From positions 1 to 12,549 of the forward strand of contig JAQUMZ010000032.1 of the NCBI GenBank assembly GCA_028717865.1: DNA of 12,549 bases, read 5' to 3'. Below are positions 11,936-12,549 of the stretch, piece by piece. The notes under the pieces were generated by a model. That model saw only the letters and a program-made list of their open reading frames with translations. It was not told where the DNA came from and did not search any database. The stretch is from Elusimicrobiota bacterium. Lineage in GTDB: Bacteria > Elusimicrobiota > Elusimicrobia > UBA1565 > UBA9628. The first letter of the stretch is position 1. Each line of letters opens with the position of its first letter. Both the position numbers and the translations under genes were made by a program.

Positions 11936-12549
11936 TTTTCACGCGCACGATTCTCTGCGGCAGGGGCAGCTCTATGCCTTGCTCCTTGTACTTGGCGTGC
12001 AGCCGCTTGATGAACTCGTGCTTGAGCAGGTACTGGGAGGCGTACTCCTTTCCCCTCAGGATGACGGTGAAATCGACCGAGGATTCTCCGAAGCCGCCGT
12101 AGCGGATGAAGGGCTCGAAGCCCGGCACGCCCCCCTCCACGGTCCTCATCACGTCCCGGGCCACCTCGACGGTCGTCCTCTCGACCAGGGCCAGGTCGCT
12201 GGCGCGGGCGACTCCCGCCTGGATCAGGACGGCCAGCTCTTTTTCGGGCCGGTGGTAGTTGATGACCACGGCCTGGGCCAGCTTCATGTTGGGCAGGATG
12301 ACGATGTTGTCGCCCAGTTCGCGTATGCGCGCTGCGCGCCAGCCCACCTCGACCACGTAGCCTTCCTGGCCGGTGTCGAGCTTGATGTAGTCGCCGACCT
12401 CCACCATGTCGCTGGCCACGACGTGTATTCCGGCGAAAAGGTTGCCCAAGGTGTCCTGCAGGGCCAGGGCCACGGCCAGCGAGCCCACGCCCAAGGCCGT
12501 GAGTATGGGAGTGATGGATATGCCCAGATTCGACAGCAGCAGCATGGCC
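11928..12549 (-). CDS. MscS-family mechanosensitive channel, 5' end outside window
   Basis: Only the C-terminal ~207 residues are present; the frame continues past the window edge, and the first visible Met (12545) is probably internal. Visible parts are the pore-lining helix with the Gly/Ala pattern ILTALGVGSLAVALALQDTL followed by GNLFAGIHVVASD, and the beta domain with MVEVGDYIKLDTGQEGYVVE, RAARIRELGDNIVILPN and VINYHRP. The cytoplasmic alpha/beta domain ends with KYKEQGIELPLPQRIV. This order is diagnostic of MscS-type channels, which release solutes when membrane tension rises. Any extra N-terminal helices or sensor domain cannot be judged. The stop overlaps the ATG of the next membrane protein. 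Confidence 0.92.
   Translation of the reverse strand, partial: AMLLLSNLGISITPILTALGVGSLAVALALQDTLGNLFAGIHVVASDMVEVGDYIKLDTGQEGYVVEVGWRAARIRELGDNIVILPNMKLAQAVVINYHRPEKELAVLIQAGVARASDLALVERTTVEVARDVMRTVEGGVPGFEPFIRYGGFGESSVDFTVILRGKEYASQYLLKHEFIKRLHAKYKEQGIELPLPQRIVRVKNG

Overview
The window is very GC-rich (roughly two-thirds or more G+C by eye) and comes from a diderm bacterium: it encodes lipoproteins with lipoboxes, a CsgG/FlgO-like protein with a signal peptide, and a tandem pair of exported M16 peptidases. No gene fixes the taxon. The gene mix and codon use would fit an uncultured Elusimicrobiota-like lineage, but that is a guess. No CRISPR array, tRNA, rRNA, integrase or intact insertion sequence was seen.

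Layout. (1) 1-1797: a minus-strand operon encodes a CsgG/FlgO-like protein and then an LPP20-like lipoprotein cut by the window edge. It is preceded by a ~270-nt leader with a c-di-GMP-I (GEMM-I)-like core and a 15-bp terminator hairpin ending in nine U, behind a good sigma-70-type promoter. A compact promoter-hairpin-terminator unit runs the other way across the 5' end of the CsgG-like gene and looks like an antisense small RNA. (2) 1797-3178: an orphan OmpR-type response regulator (minus) and an MPPED-like metallophosphoesterase (plus) diverge from a 59-bp region. (3) 3179-3392: a hairpin-rich convergent intergenic region with an intrinsic terminator. (4) 3393-6870: a tightly coupled minus-strand operon of a SAM methyltransferase, a zinc-bearing M16 peptidase and an M16 homologue lacking the zinc motif. 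(5) 6871-7216: a non-coding block with a terminator-like hairpin on the minus strand and, on the plus strand, a ~140-nt structured RNA with its own -10 box and terminator. (6) 7217-8755: a GT-C-like membrane glycosyltransferase on the plus strand. (7) 8721-12549: minus-strand genes for an MscS channel (5' end outside the window), a large membrane protein with a C-terminal helical-repeat tail, a lipoprotein and an AHSA1/SRPBCC protein.

How it fits together. The strongest theme is RNA-level control. The secreted CsgG/FlgO-like and LPP20 pair resembles the FlgO/FlgP outer-membrane proteins of polar-flagellate bacteria, and its leader looks like a cyclic-dinucleotide switch, so surface-structure control by c-di-GMP is a plausible hypothesis. 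A second theme is translation initiation: four transcription-unit-leading genes each have a TANNNT box ending exactly 6 nt before the start codon and no Shine-Dalgarno sequence, which points to leaderless mRNAs. Genes inside operons mostly have ordinary Shine-Dalgarno sequences or overlapping stop/start codons. All functional links are inferences from sequence and gene order.
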